The translations under genes and the position numbers were made by a program. Shown one piece after another: positions 8,892 to 17,956 of a DNA stretch of 64,000 bases (the first letter of the stretch is position 1; every line of letters begins with the position of its first letter). The notes below the pieces were generated by a model. The model worked only from the letters and a program-made list of their open reading frames with translations, was not told where the DNA came from and did no database searches. This DNA comes from Streptomyces sp. NBC_00568 (GTDB lineage Bacteria > Actinomycetota > Actinomycetes > Streptomycetales > Streptomycetaceae), in NCBI RefSeq assembly GCF_026341855.1, contig NZ_JAPENW010000001.1, forward strand, positions 4,021,001 through 4,085,000. Direction: 5' to 3'.

Positions 8892-9812
8892 ATGCGCGCG
8901 CAGTTCGTTCTGTCGGAGATCGGTGTAGGTCTCCGCCGCAACCTGACCATGACCTTCGCGGTCGTCGTCTCGGTCGCCCTCTCGCTCGCCCTGTTCGGCG
9001 GGTCGCTCCTGATGAGCGACCAGGTGAACACCATGAAGGGCTATTGGTACGACAAGGTCAACGTCTCGATCTTCCTCTGCAACAAGAGCGACGCCGAGTC
9101 CGACCCCAACTGCGCCAAGGGCGCGGTGACCAGCGACCAGAAGAAGCAGATCCTCGCCGACCTGGACAAGATGTCCACGGTCGTCCAGAAGGTCGCCTAC
9201 GAGTCCTCGGACCAGGCGTACAAGCACTACAAGGAGCAGTTCGGCGACTCCCCGCTGGCCAGCTCCCTCACGCCGGACCAGATGCAGGAGTCGTACCGGA
9301 TCAAGCTGAAGGACCCGGAGAAGTACCAGGTCATCGCGACCGCCTTCGACGGCCGTGCCGGCGTGCAGTCCGTGCAGGACCAGAAGGGCATCCTGGACAA
9401 CCTCTTCGGGCTCCTCAACGGCATGAACTGGGCGGCCCGGGCGGTGATGGCGATGATGCTCGTCGTCGCGCTGATGCTGATCGTCAACACGGTGCGCGTC
9501 TCGGCGTTCAGCCGGCGGCGTGAGACCGGCATCATGCGCCTGGTCGGCGCCTCCGGCTTCTACATCCAGGCGCCGTTCATCGCCGAGGCCGCGGTCGCCG
9601 GACTCATCGGCGGCGGTGTCGCCTGCGGCTTCCTGCTGATCGCCCGGTACTTCATCATCGACCACGGGCTGGCCCTGTCCGAGAAGCTGAACCTGATCAA
9701 CTTCATCGGCTGGGACGCCGTGTTGACCAAGCTCCCGCTCATCCTCGCGACAAGTCTGCTGATGCCCGCGCTGGCCGCGTTCTTCGCGTTGCGCAAGTAC
9801 CTGAAGGTGTGA
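8892..9812 (+). CDS. ftsX: Cell-division membrane protein FtsX
   Basis: The membrane partner of FtsE, which passes ATPase-driven movement to cell-wall hydrolases outside the cell. The 306-residue product has the FtsX layout: a first membrane helix at about 18-40, a large extracellular loop (about 41-180) with two cysteines (CNKSDAESDPNC) that may form a disulfide, then three helices near the C-terminus around the conserved cytoplasmic motif RRRETGIMRLVGAS. ATG at 8892 follows GGAAAGGTCTGAGGAAG. It forms an operon with ftsE. Confidence 0.96.
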   Translation: MRAQFVLSEIGVGLRRNLTMTFAVVVSVALSLALFGGSLLMSDQVNTMKGYWYDKVNVSIFLCNKSDAESDPNCAKGAVTSDQKKQILADLDKMSTVVQKVAYESSDQAYKHYKEQFGDSPLASSLTPDQMQESYRIKLKDPEKYQVIATAFDGRAGVQSVQDQKGILDNLFGLLNGMNWAARAVMAMMLVVALMLIVNTVRVSAFSRRRETGIMRLVGASGFYIQAPFIAEAAVAGLIGGGVACGFLLIARYFIIDHGLALSEKLNLINFIGWDAVLTKLPLILATSLLMPALAAFFALRKYLKV

Positions 9813-9823
9813 CGCATGCCCCG

Positions 9824-9856
9824 AGGGCCGTACCGTCAACCGGCGGTGCGGCCCTT
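9824..9856 (+). terminator. Probable hairpin terminator after ftsX
   Basis: A 13-bp stem with two wobble pairs (9824-9836 with 9844-9856) and a 7-base loop lies 11 bp after the ftsX stop. There is no strong T-tract, so termination may be partial. Confidence 0.5.
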
Positions 9857-9879
9857 CGCGTTGTCCTAGACTCACCGGC

Positions 9880-11043
9880 ATGTCAGGCCGTGACCTGTTC
9901 TGCGAGCCCCGCCGCATCCGCCGCGGGGCGGCCCTGACATTGGTGTTCGCGACTGTCCTCGTCGCCGGAGCGGCGACCGGATCCTTCTCCGACTCCGACC
10001 GGAAGACCGAGGCCGGCACGCCCCGTTCGACGTCGGCACGCCACCACGACGAGGTCACCGACGCCGCCGCCCGGGCGATGGCCGACGGAAAGTCCCCCAT
10101 GGAGGCCGCCGCGCGCGCCGTCAGCCGCAGCGGCGACCGCTGGGGCGCCGTCTACTCCCAGGGCGACTACGAGGAGTTCGAGGAAGCCCTCGACGGCCAG
10201 TACACCGGCGTCGGTCTGTGGGCCCGCCGCGAGCGCGACGGACGGATCGAGGTCACCCGCGTCAGGACCGGCTCGCCCGCCGCCGCGGCGGGCATCCGCG
10301 AGGGCGACCGGCTGCGCACCGTCGACGGCGCGAAGGTGGACGGCCGGCCGGTCACCGAGGTCGTCTCCTTACTGCGCGGCGACGCGGACGACGCGGACGC
10401 GGGTACGAAGGTCTCCCTCGGCCTGGAGCGCGGCACGCGGACGTGGAGCAGGACCCTGCGCCGCGCCAGGCTCTCGACGGACTCCGTGACCGTCAGCAGG
10501 CTCACCGGCGATGTCACCATGATCAAGGTCGACGCCTTCACCAAGGGCGTCGGCGACGCCGTACGGTCCGCCGTCGGCCGGGCGGGCCGCGCCGGGATCG
10601 TCCTCGACCTGCGCGGCAACTCGGGAGGCCTGGTCACCGAGGCCGTCACCGCCGCCTCCGCCTTCCTCGACGGCGGCCTCGTCGCCACGTACGACGTGAA
10701 CGGCGCCCAGCGCGCCCTGCACGCCGACTCCGGCGGCGACACCACCAGACCCCTGGTCGCGCTGGTCGACGGCGGCACGATGAGCGCGGCCGAGCTGCTC
10801 ACCGGGGCCCTCCAGGACCGCGGGCGCGCGGTCGTCGTGGGTTCCAGGACCTTCGGCAAGGGCTCGGTGCAGATGCCGAGCCGGCTGCCCGACGGCTCCG
10901 TGGCCGAGCTGACCGTCGGCCACTACCGCACCCCCGCGGGGCGCTCCGTCGACGGCCGGGGCATCACCCCCGACCTGGAGGCGGACAAGGAGTCGCTGCA
11001 GCGGGCCGAGACCGTGCTGAGCGGACTCGGGGACCCTTCGTGA
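9880..11043 (+). CDS. S41-family C-terminal processing (tail-specific) protease
   Basis: A 387-residue exported serine protease of the CtpA/Prc family. An N-terminal hydrophobic segment (about 18-36) acts as signal or anchor. A PDZ domain spans about 105-195 (TGVGLWARRERDG; GSPAAAAGIREGDRL). The S41 catalytic core follows, with Ser302 in GGTMSAAELL and general-base Lys327 in GSRTFGKGSVQ. LRGNSGG around 244-250 is the conserved strand of the family. It degrades or trims proteins outside the membrane from their C-termini. The position between ftsEX and smpB is a common actinobacterial arrangement as I recall it; a role in division is possible but unproven. Confidence 0.92.
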   Translation: MSGRDLFCEPRRIRRGAALTLVFATVLVAGAATGSFSDSDRKTEAGTPRSTSARHHDEVTDAAARAMADGKSPMEAAARAVSRSGDRWGAVYSQGDYEEFEEALDGQYTGVGLWARRERDGRIEVTRVRTGSPAAAAGIREGDRLRTVDGAKVDGRPVTEVVSLLRGDADDADAGTKVSLGLERGTRTWSRTLRRARLSTDSVTVSRLTGDVTMIKVDAFTKGVGDAVRSAVGRAGRAGIVLDLRGNSGGLVTEAVTAASAFLDGGLVATYDVNGAQRALHADSGGDTTRPLVALVDGGTMSAAELLTGALQDRGRAVVVGSRTFGKGSVQMPSRLPDGSVAELTVGHYRTPAGRSVDGRGITPDLEADKESLQRAETVLSGLGDPS

Positions 11044-11100
11044 CCCGCGGAGACCGGGCCCGTTAATCGGCTTTCCCCCGAGCCCCTCTGTAGTGCGAAA

Positions 11101-11658
11101 ATGGCCAGCACTATGAGCAAGGGAATGTACGTACCGAAGGAGTCCCAGCCCAAGCAGGGCGGCCAGGGCTCCGGCAAGGCCAAGGACGGCAAGCGCAAGA
11201 TCGTCGCGCAGAACAAGAAGGCGCGGCACGACTACGCGATCATCGACACCTACGAGGCCGGGCTCGTTCTGACCGGCACCGAGGTGAAGTCGCTGCGCCA
11301 GGGCCGCGCCTCCCTGGCCGACGGCTTCGTCCAGATCGACGGGAACGAGGCGTGGCTGCACAACGCCCACATCCCGGAGTACAGCCAGGGCACCTGGACG
11401 AACCACACCGTGCGGCGCAAGCGCAAGCTCCTCCTGCACCGCGAGGAGATCGACAAGCTGGAGGCGAAGACCCAGGAGACGGGTCACACGATCGTTCCGC
11501 TCGCCCTGTACTTCAAGGACGGCCGGGCAAAGGCGGAGATCGCGCTCGCCCGAGGAAAGAAGGAGTACGACAAGCGGCAGACCCTGCGCGAGAAGCAGGA
11601 CCGGCGCGAGTCGGACCGCGCGATCGCGGCGGCCAAGCGGAAGCAGCGCGGCGAGTAG
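11101..11658 (+). CDS. smpB: tmRNA-binding protein SmpB
   Basis: SmpB binds the tRNA-like half of tmRNA and delivers it to stalled ribosomes. The core (KKARHDYAIIDTYEAGLVLTGTEVKSLRQG ... LHNAHIPEY ... RKRKLLLHREEI ... ALARGKKEYDKR) is intact. The C-terminal tail is basic (AAAKRKQRGE), as required in the mRNA channel. Start choice is uncertain: ATG at 11101, 11113 and 11125 are all in frame and none has a textbook ribosome site; MYVPKE at 11125 matches other Streptomyces proteins as I remember them. Its partner RNA gene ssrA begins 158 bp downstream. Confidence 0.95.
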   Translation: MASTMSKGMYVPKESQPKQGGQGSGKAKDGKRKIVAQNKKARHDYAIIDTYEAGLVLTGTEVKSLRQGRASLADGFVQIDGNEAWLHNAHIPEYSQGTWTNHTVRRKRKLLLHREEIDKLEAKTQETGHTIVPLALYFKDGRAKAEIALARGKKEYDKRQTLREKQDRRESDRAIAAAKRKQRGE

Positions 11659-11815
11659 AGCGGCGGGCGGAGCCGGACCGCAGGAAGGCGGGCACGGCCG
11701 GCCCGCGGGAATAGGCTGGCACCGTCGTGCGTTGGTCACGTACGATGGCAACGCACCCCACAGCGGGTGCGGACCGGTTCCTCCTCGGAGGGGCCGGGCT
11801 TTGAAAAATCAACAT

Positions 11816-12201
11816 GGGGATGATCGGTTTCGACAGCGGCTGTTGAAGCAGGGGAAGCGTGTCGAGGAAGCGGCAATGATCTCGTAAACCATATGTCGCA
11901 AAAAATAATCGCCAATACCAAGAGCGATTCCCAGTCCTTCGCCCTCGCTGCCTAATAAGCAGTGAGTGAGGGACCCTTAATGGGTGTCAGCCCGGGAGTG
12001 TTCCCGACCCGGATCCTGGCATAATCTAGGGGACTAAACCACCGAGCCCGGTCACGGGGTTCGGTGGGAAATCAAACAGTGACTGAGCCCGTCGGCGACT
12101 TGTTCGCGTGATCACCGGGGCTGAGAAAATCGCAGCGAACTGCACACGGAGAAGCCCTGATTTTGCACCGTTGGACGCGGGTTCGATTCCCGCCATCTCC
12201 A
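11816..12201 (+). ncRNA. ssrA: Transfer-messenger RNA (ssrA)
   Basis: The 5' end GGGGATG pairs with CATCTCC at 12194-12200 to form the acceptor stem; 12201 is the discriminator base and CCA is not encoded. GGTTCGATTCC near the 3' end is the T-loop. The tag reading frame runs from the resume codon GCC at 11911 to tandem stops TAA TAA at 11953-11958 and encodes ANTKSDSQSFALAA, ending in the Ala-Ala degron. Together with SmpB it rescues ribosomes stalled on broken mRNA and marks the product for proteolysis. The 3' end of ssrA is a frequent island integration site, but I see no integrase next to it. Confidence 0.95.
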
Positions 12202-12217
12202 CTCATCCCATGTGGGC

Positions 12218-12251
12218 ACAGGCCCCGCCGCTTTCGAGCGGCGGGGCCTGT
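12218..12251 (+). terminator. Terminator of ssrA
   Basis: A perfect 15-bp stem (12218-12232 with 12237-12251) with a TTCG tetraloop lies 16 bases past the mature tmRNA end. Confidence 0.92.
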
Positions 12252-12362
12252 GTCATGCCGGGTCCGGCGGCGGGACCGTGAGGCGGGAGCGTCCGCCGGA
12301 CACGACCGGTGAGGGCGCTTCCGGTACGCCGTGAGAGGCATCGAAGACCGGAGGGGACGACT

Positions 12363-13748
12363 GTGACGGGACGGCAGGAGCCGTACTACCTCTGCTACGA
12401 CGGGGACTTCGGGCTCAGTGGGCTGGCGGAGGCGTTCGCCCTCTCACCCGCTCCCGAGAACGCCCGCGCGGCACTCGGCCTCGTCACGGCGAAGCTCGAC
12501 GCGTACGACCGTGAGATGCCCGTGGACACCTTCGACCATCTCAGCGCGGATCAGCGGAGCATCCTCGGCTATGACACCAGCCACGACGAGTGGGGGTACG
12601 CCGACGATCTGCGGCACGACGTGCGCACGCTCCTCGAGGCGCGGCTGCCGGACGAGGCGATCCGGACCGTGTGGCGAGTGGCCGCCGGGGGCGTGTGGGA
12701 TCCGGCGGCGCACGGCATGAGCACCCGTGACTGGCTGCGGTGCGTCGAGGAGACCTGTGCCGCCCGCCCGCCCCGGAAGATCCCCGGGCGGCGCCCGGCA
12801 CCTTCCCGGATGTGGAACGCCCGGCCGCCGTCGGCCGACGAGGTGCGTGACGACGTCGTCGCGGAGATCCGTTCCTGCCGCGAGCGGCCGGCAGGTTCCC
12901 GCCCTTCCCCCGACACCCTGTCGGCCCTCGAGGAGGTGGCCGTCCACGCTGATCCCGAACTCGCCTTCCGGCTCTTCCTGCGCGCGCTGAAGGCGTGCTC
13001 CGTGCGCATCGACAAGGAGCGGTACGACCGGTTCCAGGTGCTGGGTGACAGGTTCGGCTACCACGGCTTTCTGATCGACACCGGCCTCGACGTCGCGTGG
13101 CCGCCCATCGACACCGCCCGCCGGGATGCCCTCTGGGACTTCGGGCTCTCCCGCCTCGCCGGGCAGGCCCACTGGGAATGGCATGGAAGCCGGGAGGACA
13201 TCTGGAGGGCAGCCGAGGGCGACGACGTCGGGCAGACCCCGGGCTCCGCGGCGGCCGTCCTCCTGGAGGACGCGCTCCGCCTGCTGCGCTCAGCGCTGCC
13301 CGACGCGGCGGTCTCCGCCCTGTGGTCCGGGGCCTCGGACTGGTCAGGGACCGGCGACGGCCGGGACTGGCTTCGGCTGATCGCGGACGTGTGCCGTGAG
13401 CAGCTGAGGGAGGCCGTCCCCACGTACAGACCCGTCGTGGCGCCCGCTCGTACCGAACTCGCCGACCTCGTGCTGCGTGAGGTCCGGGAGACAGCGCCCA
13501 CGGTGGCGGACAAGGTCGTCAGCCCCCACTGGCGCCCCGTGCCCGCGACGGAGGTCATGGACGCGCTGGAACACGTGGTCACCCGGATCGATCCCGATCT
13601 CGGATTCCGGTTGTTCCTCCGTGTCCTGAGCCACCTGCGGGTGTCCCTCACGCAGGAGCAGTACGACCGGTACCAGGCGATCGGTGAGCGCTTCGGGTAC
13701 GGCGCGTATCACGTCTCGGACGTGGACCACCTGATCGGGACCGGTTGA
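12363..13748 (+). CDS. Unknown soluble protein with internal duplication
   Basis: A 461-residue protein with no recognised family. GTG at 12363 is chosen for GGAGGGG 6-7 bases upstream; the frame is open earlier (12309) without support. It contains two similar halves: EVRDDVVAEIRSCR ... ALEEVAVHADPELAFRLFLRAL ... DKERYDRFQVLGDRFGYHGF, and LVLREVRETAPTV ... ALEHVVTRIDPDLGFRLFLRVL ... TQEQYDRYQAIGERFGYGAY. Each half is preceded by a Trp-rich segment (IRTVWRVAAGGVWDP; VSALWSGASDWSG). There is no signal peptide or membrane helix, and the composition suggests an all-helical cytosolic protein. It stands alone between ssrA and a leftward sugar operon, so the context gives no function. Confidence 0.7.
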   Translation: MTGRQEPYYLCYDGDFGLSGLAEAFALSPAPENARAALGLVTAKLDAYDREMPVDTFDHLSADQRSILGYDTSHDEWGYADDLRHDVRTLLEARLPDEAIRTVWRVAAGGVWDPAAHGMSTRDWLRCVEETCAARPPRKIPGRRPAPSRMWNARPPSADEVRDDVVAEIRSCRERPAGSRPSPDTLSALEEVAVHADPELAFRLFLRALKACSVRIDKERYDRFQVLGDRFGYHGFLIDTGLDVAWPPIDTARRDALWDFGLSRLAGQAHWEWHGSREDIWRAAEGDDVGQTPGSAAAVLLEDALRLLRSALPDAAVSALWSGASDWSGTGDGRDWLRLIADVCREQLREAVPTYRPVVAPARTELADLVLREVRETAPTVADKVVSPHWRPVPATEVMDALEHVVTRIDPDLGFRLFLRVLSHLRVSLTQEQYDRYQAIGERFGYGAYHVSDVDHLIGTG

Positions 13749-13854
13749 CCGGCCCCGGCACAGGGTGAACGTGGTGGGCGGAGGCCGCCGTCGCGCGGTC
13801 GTACGGGTTGCCGTCCCGCGCGCCTTCGACCGCCCTCCCTCGTGCCATGGTTCC

Positions 13855-14868
13855 TCAGGCGTTCAGCGTGCGCGGTGCCGTACTCGCGCGTTCCGTCAGC
13901 CGGGGAGTCAGCAGAGTCGCCTCCGCGACCGGCGTGCCCGCCAGCTTCCGCATCAGCAACTCCACCGCCCGCGCGCCCACTTCGGCGGACGGGATGGCGA
14001 TGGAGGTGACCGGGACGCGCAGGCTCTCGGCGAGCTCGTCCGGGCAGATGGCGGTGACGGACAGATCGGCCGGGACCCGCAGGCCGAGCTGCTCGAAGGC
14101 ATCGATCAGCGGCTCCAGGACCGGCTCGTTGTGGACGACGACGCCGGTCAACGCGGGCTGCTCCCGCAGAAGTTGCTCGGCGAGCCGGCGTGCGGCGGCG
14201 GGCGAGGGCTCGCAGGGGTGGACGGACGAGGCCAGGCCGCTGCGGTCGGCGGCGGCCGTGAAGCCCTGCACCACCCGCTGCGCGAACGCCGTGCCCCGCA
14301 CATACACCTCGGGCGGCGACCCGACCAGCGCGACGACCCGGTGCCCGAGCCCCGCGAGCCGCTCCACGCACAGCTCACCGGCCGCCTTGAAGTCCAGATC
14401 GATGCAGGTGAGTCCGTCGGTGGCGGCCGGGAACCCGATGAGCACCGACGGCCGGTCCAGCGCGCGCAGCAGCGGCAGCCGGGGATCGTGGAGCTGGACG
14501 TCCATCACGATCAGCGCGTCCACCAGCGCGGTGTCCGCGACCCGGCGCAGCCCGTCCTCGCCCTCCTCCTGTGTGAGCAGCAGGACGTCGTGGTCGTGCC
14601 GGCGGGCCGCCGTCACCACCGACACCGCGAACTGCATCACCACCGGCACATGGATGCCCGCCCGCAGCGGGATCACCAGCGCGAGGACGTTCGACCGGCT
14701 GCTGGCGAGCGCCCTGGCCCCCGCGTGCGGGCGGTAGCCCAGCCTGCGGATGCTCTCCTCGACACGCCGCCGGGTCGCCTCGGAGATCGGCCGCTTGCCG
14801 CTGAGGGCGTAGGAGACGGTGCTCGGGGAGACCCCGGCGTGCCGCGCCACATCGGTGATCTTGACCAT
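13855..14868 (-). CDS. LacI-family transcriptional regulator of the sugar operon
   Basis: A 337-residue LacI/GalR repressor. The N-terminal helix-turn-helix and hinge are typical (MVKITDVARHAGVSPSTVSYALSGKRPIS ... RRLGYRPHAGARALAS), followed by a periplasmic-binding-protein-like sugar sensor. Its ATG overlaps the stop of the alpha-xylosidase gene by one base (TGATG), so translation is coupled and it is the last gene of the operon. It most likely binds the paired palindromes at 20266-20302 in front of the first gene and is released by an imported oligosaccharide. The regulatory link is inference from position; the family call is firm. Confidence 0.92.
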   Translation of the reverse strand: MVKITDVARHAGVSPSTVSYALSGKRPISEATRRRVEESIRRLGYRPHAGARALASSRSNVLALVIPLRAGIHVPVVMQFAVSVVTAARRHDHDVLLLTQEEGEDGLRRVADTALVDALIVMDVQLHDPRLPLLRALDRPSVLIGFPAATDGLTCIDLDFKAAGELCVERLAGLGHRVVALVGSPPEVYVRGTAFAQRVVQGFTAAADRSGLASSVHPCEPSPAAARRLAEQLLREQPALTGVVVHNEPVLEPLIDAFEQLGLRVPADLSVTAICPDELAESLRVPVTSIAIPSAEVGARAVELLMRKLAGTPVAEATLLTPRLTERASTAPRTLNA

Positions 14869-17123
14869 CACTCGGACTCCAGGTCCAGGGAGAGGAAGCC
14901 CGTCCCGGCCCGGGCCCGCACCTCGCGCCCGCCCGCGGCCAGCCCCCAGGGCGCCGAGGGATCGGCGCAGGAGGCGCGAAGGGTGTCCCCCTCGCGCACG
15001 ACGGTGAACGTCACATCGCCGACCGGCACCGTCACCTGGGCACCCCGCTTCAGGCCGTAGGCGCGCAGGGTGACCCCGTCGGCGTGGTCGTAGTCGGGCC
15101 GGTCGTCCACCGCGCCCACCGGGATCACCGCGCCCGGCCGCACGAGCAGCGGCACGCTTCTGAAGCCGTGCCGCTCGCGCACCCAGCGTGGCCCGGTCAC
15201 CGGCGCCCCGCCGAGGTAGGGGGTCCAGGTGCCCTCGGGCACGTAGTACGAGACGTCCCCGTCGTCGCTGAAGACGGGCGCGACCAGCAGATCCGGGCCG
15301 AGCATGTACTGCCGCTCCAGATGCGCGCACCCCGGATCGTCCGGGAACTCCAGGACCATCGCCCGCATCATCGGCACCCCCTCCGCGTGGGCGGTGCGGG
15401 CGGCCTCGTACAGATACGGCATGAGGCCGAGCTTCAGCCGGGTGAACAGCCGCAGGACGTCCACGGCCTCCTCGTCGAACAGCCAGGGCACCCGGTACGA
15501 GGAGGAGCCGTGCAGCCGGCTGTGCGAGGACAGCAGCCCGAAGGCGATCCACCGCTTGAACAGCGCGGGCGTCGGGGTCCCCTCGAAGCCGCCGATGTCA
15601 TGGCTCCAGAACCCGAACCCCGACATGCCGAGGCTGAGCCCGCCGCGCAGCGACTCGGCCATCGAGGCGTACGTCGCCTCGCAGTCGCCGCCCCAGTGCA
15701 CCGGGAACTGCTGGCTCCCCGTGGTCGCCGAGCGGGCGAAGACGACGGCCTCGTGCTCCCCTCGGTGTTTGCGCAGCACATCGAACACGGTCTGGTTGTA
15801 GAGGTACGTGTAGTAGTTGTGCATCCGCTCCGGATCGGCGCCGTCGGCGTACGCCACATCCACCGGGACCCGCTCGCCGAAGTCGGTCTTGAAGCAGTCG
15901 ACGCCCTGCTCGAGCAGAGCCTCCAGCTTCGACGCGTACCACTGCCGGGCATCCGCGCTGGTGAAATCGACCAGCGCCATGCCCGGCTGCCACAGATCCC
16001 ACTGCCAGACACTTCCGTCGGGCCGCCTGAGCAGATGCCCGAGAGCCCGCCCCTCCGCGAACAGCGGGGAGCGCTGCGCGATGTACGGGTTGATCCAGAC
16101 GCAGATCCGCAGCCCCTTGTCCTTCAGCCGCGCCAGCATCCCCTCCGGATCGGGGAACACCCGCGGATCCCACCGGAAGTCGCACCAGTTGAACTCGCGC
16201 ATCCAGAAGCAGTCGAAGTGGAAGACGGACAGCGGGAGTTCGCGCTCCCGCATGCCGTCGATGAAGGAGGTGACGGTGTCCTCGTCGTAGGAGGTGGTGA
16301 AGGACGTCGACAGCCACAGCCCGAAGGACCACGCGGGCGGCAGGGCCGGACGCCCGGTGAGTGCCGTGTACGTGCGCAGGATGTCCTTCGGGGTCGGGCC
16401 GTGGATGACGTAGTACGTCAGCTGCTGGGTCTCGGCGCTGAACTGGACCCGGGAGACCGCCTCCGAACCGACCTCGAAGGAGACCCGCCCCGGGTGGTCG
16501 ACGAACACGCCGTAGCCCGCGTCCGTCAGATAGAACGGCACGTTCTTGTAGGCCAGTTCGGTGGCCGTGCCGCCGTCCGCGTTCCACATGTCCACGACCT
16601 GGCCGTTCTTGGCGAGCGGCCCGAACCGCTCGCCGAGGCCGAAGACCTGCGTGCCGACACCGAGGTTCAGCTGCTCGCGCAGATAGTGGGCGCCCGACGC
16701 GTCCCGCATGATGCCCATGCCTTTGGGGCCGCTGCTGGTGAGGACGCGGCCGTGCGCGAGGAAGTCGATGTGCCACGGGGTGGTGCGAGAGACCCGGACG
16801 GACAGGGCGCCCGAGGTGAGGGTGGCGAAGCTGTCGTCGTACTCCGCGAGCGGTGTGAACTCGGTTCCGCGCACCTCGAACCGGGGCCCGCGCGGCTCCT
16901 CGCCCTGGAAGTGGGTGAACGTCACGCCGATGACGTCGGGCATCGGCGCATGGGCGCTGATCGTCACGACCGGTCCCTTCAGCAGGTCGCCGCGGTGCCG
17001 GATGGGCTGCGTCGGCGCGTGGATCTCCAGGCCGCCGGGATCCGAGGTCACGTCGAGGACCTCGACCGGGTGGGCCGCGGTGACGCCCTCGCGCAGCAGC
17101 CAGTAGCCGTCCGTGAACTTCAC
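14868..17123 (-). CDS. GH31 alpha-xylosidase (YicI-like)
   Basis: A 751-residue cytosolic glycoside hydrolase family 31 enzyme, close in length to E. coli YicI. The nucleophile Asp414 sits in KTDFGERVPVDV, the sequence type of alpha-xylosidases rather than alpha-glucosidases, and the acid/base Asp480 is in HWGGDCEATY. Tyr/Trp-rich FHFDCFWMREFNWCDFRWD and FGLGERFGPL are also typical. The predicted reaction is removal of terminal alpha-xylose from xyloglucan-type oligosaccharides such as isoprimeverose. GTG at 17123 is chosen because it gives the family N-terminus (MKFTDGYWLL) and follows GGGGTAGGA; it lies 11 bp after the permease stop. A broader alpha-glycosidase specificity remains possible. 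Confidence 0.88.
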   Translation of the reverse strand: MKFTDGYWLLREGVTAAHPVEVLDVTSDPGGLEIHAPTQPIRHRGDLLKGPVVTISAHAPMPDVIGVTFTHFQGEEPRGPRFEVRGTEFTPLAEYDDSFATLTSGALSVRVSRTTPWHIDFLAHGRVLTSSGPKGMGIMRDASGAHYLREQLNLGVGTQVFGLGERFGPLAKNGQVVDMWNADGGTATELAYKNVPFYLTDAGYGVFVDHPGRVSFEVGSEAVSRVQFSAETQQLTYYVIHGPTPKDILRTYTALTGRPALPPAWSFGLWLSTSFTTSYDEDTVTSFIDGMRERELPLSVFHFDCFWMREFNWCDFRWDPRVFPDPEGMLARLKDKGLRICVWINPYIAQRSPLFAEGRALGHLLRRPDGSVWQWDLWQPGMALVDFTSADARQWYASKLEALLEQGVDCFKTDFGERVPVDVAYADGADPERMHNYYTYLYNQTVFDVLRKHRGEHEAVVFARSATTGSQQFPVHWGGDCEATYASMAESLRGGLSLGMSGFGFWSHDIGGFEGTPTPALFKRWIAFGLLSSHSRLHGSSSYRVPWLFDEEAVDVLRLFTRLKLGLMPYLYEAARTAHAEGVPMMRAMVLEFPDDPGCAHLERQYMLGPDLLVAPVFSDDGDVSYYVPEGTWTPYLGGAPVTGPRWVRERHGFRSVPLLVRPGAVIPVGAVDDRPDYDHADGVTLRAYGLKRGAQVTVPVGDVTFTVVREGDTLRASCADPSAPWGLAAGGREVRARAGTGFLSLDLESE

Positions 17124-17134
17124 TTTCCTACCCC

Positions 17135-17956
17135 TTACTTGACTGCGCCGGCGGCGATGCCGCGGGTCAGGGTCCGCTGGAAGAGCAGGAAGAAGACGAT
17201 GGCGGGCAGGACACCCAGCAGGGCGGCCGCGTTCGTCATCGTGGCGTCCATCAGACGCTGGCCCTGGAGGACACCGAGGGCCACCGACACCGTCTGGTTG
17301 TCGTTGGAGATCAGCATGACCAGCGGCAGCAGGAACTCGTTCCAGGTCCAGATGAAGAAGAAGACGAGGAGCACGCCGATCGTGGGGCGGCTGACCGGGA
17401 CGACGATCCGCCACAGCACCTGCCACCGGTTCGCGCCGTCTATCCGCGCGGCCTCGATGATCTCGCGCGGGAACCGCCCGAGGACGGAGGAGAGGAGATA
17501 GGTGCCGAAGGCCGCCTGGATCACCGTGAACACGATGATCACGCTGAGCCTGGTGTCGTAGAGGCCGGCCTGCTTGCTCAGGTAGTAGACCGGGTAGACC
17601 AGTGCCTCCTGCGGCAGCGTGTTGGCGAGGACGAAGAAGGCGAGCACCCAGGTGCGGCCCCTGATCCGGCCGATGCCGATGGCGTACGCGTTGAGGACCG
17701 ACAGGACGGCGGCCCCGACCGCCACCGACCCGGAGATCAGGACCGAGTTGAGGAGCTTCCGCCCGAAGTCCACGCGCTGCCAGAAGTCCTTGAGACCGTC
17801 GAGATAGAGGCCGCGGGGGAGGCTGAGCGGTCCGTGCTCGGAGTACTCGGCGGGCGACTTGACCGCGTTGACCGCGACGACGGCGAAGGGCAGCACCATG
17901 AACAGCGCGCCGATCACGAGAGCCACCAGCACCGGGTAGCGGCGGAGGGCTGTCAT
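17135..17956 (-). CDS. Sugar ABC transporter permease (MalG type)
   Basis: A 273-residue inner-membrane permease of the carbohydrate uptake family CUT1. It has about six membrane helices and the EAA loop (EAARIDGANRWQVLWRIVVPVSRP) that contacts the ATPase. The start overlaps the stop of the first permease by 4 bp (ATGA), so the two subunits are translated together. No ATPase gene is in this operon; CUT1 systems in Streptomyces commonly borrow the shared ATPase MsiK encoded elsewhere. Confidence 0.92.
   Translation of the reverse strand: MTALRRYPVLVALVIGALFMVLPFAVVAVNAVKSPAEYSEHGPLSLPRGLYLDGLKDFWQRVDFGRKLLNSVLISGSVAVGAAVLSVLNAYAIGIGRIRGRTWVLAFFVLANTLPQEALVYPVYYLSKQAGLYDTRLSVIIVFTVIQAAFGTYLLSSVLGRFPREIIEAARIDGANRWQVLWRIVVPVSRPTIGVLLVFFFIWTWNEFLLPLVMLISNDNQTVSVALGVLQGQRLMDATMTNAAALLGVLPAIVFFLLFQRTLTRGIAAGAVK

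Noticed and set aside
12202..13748. Genomic island inserted at ssrA
   Set aside because: No integrase, no duplicated ssrA 3' end and no direct repeat was seen downstream within the window.
15084..17501. 805-codon forward open frame opposite the alpha-xylosidase
   Set aside because: Shadow of the GH31 gene, whose catalytic residues are clear on the other strand.
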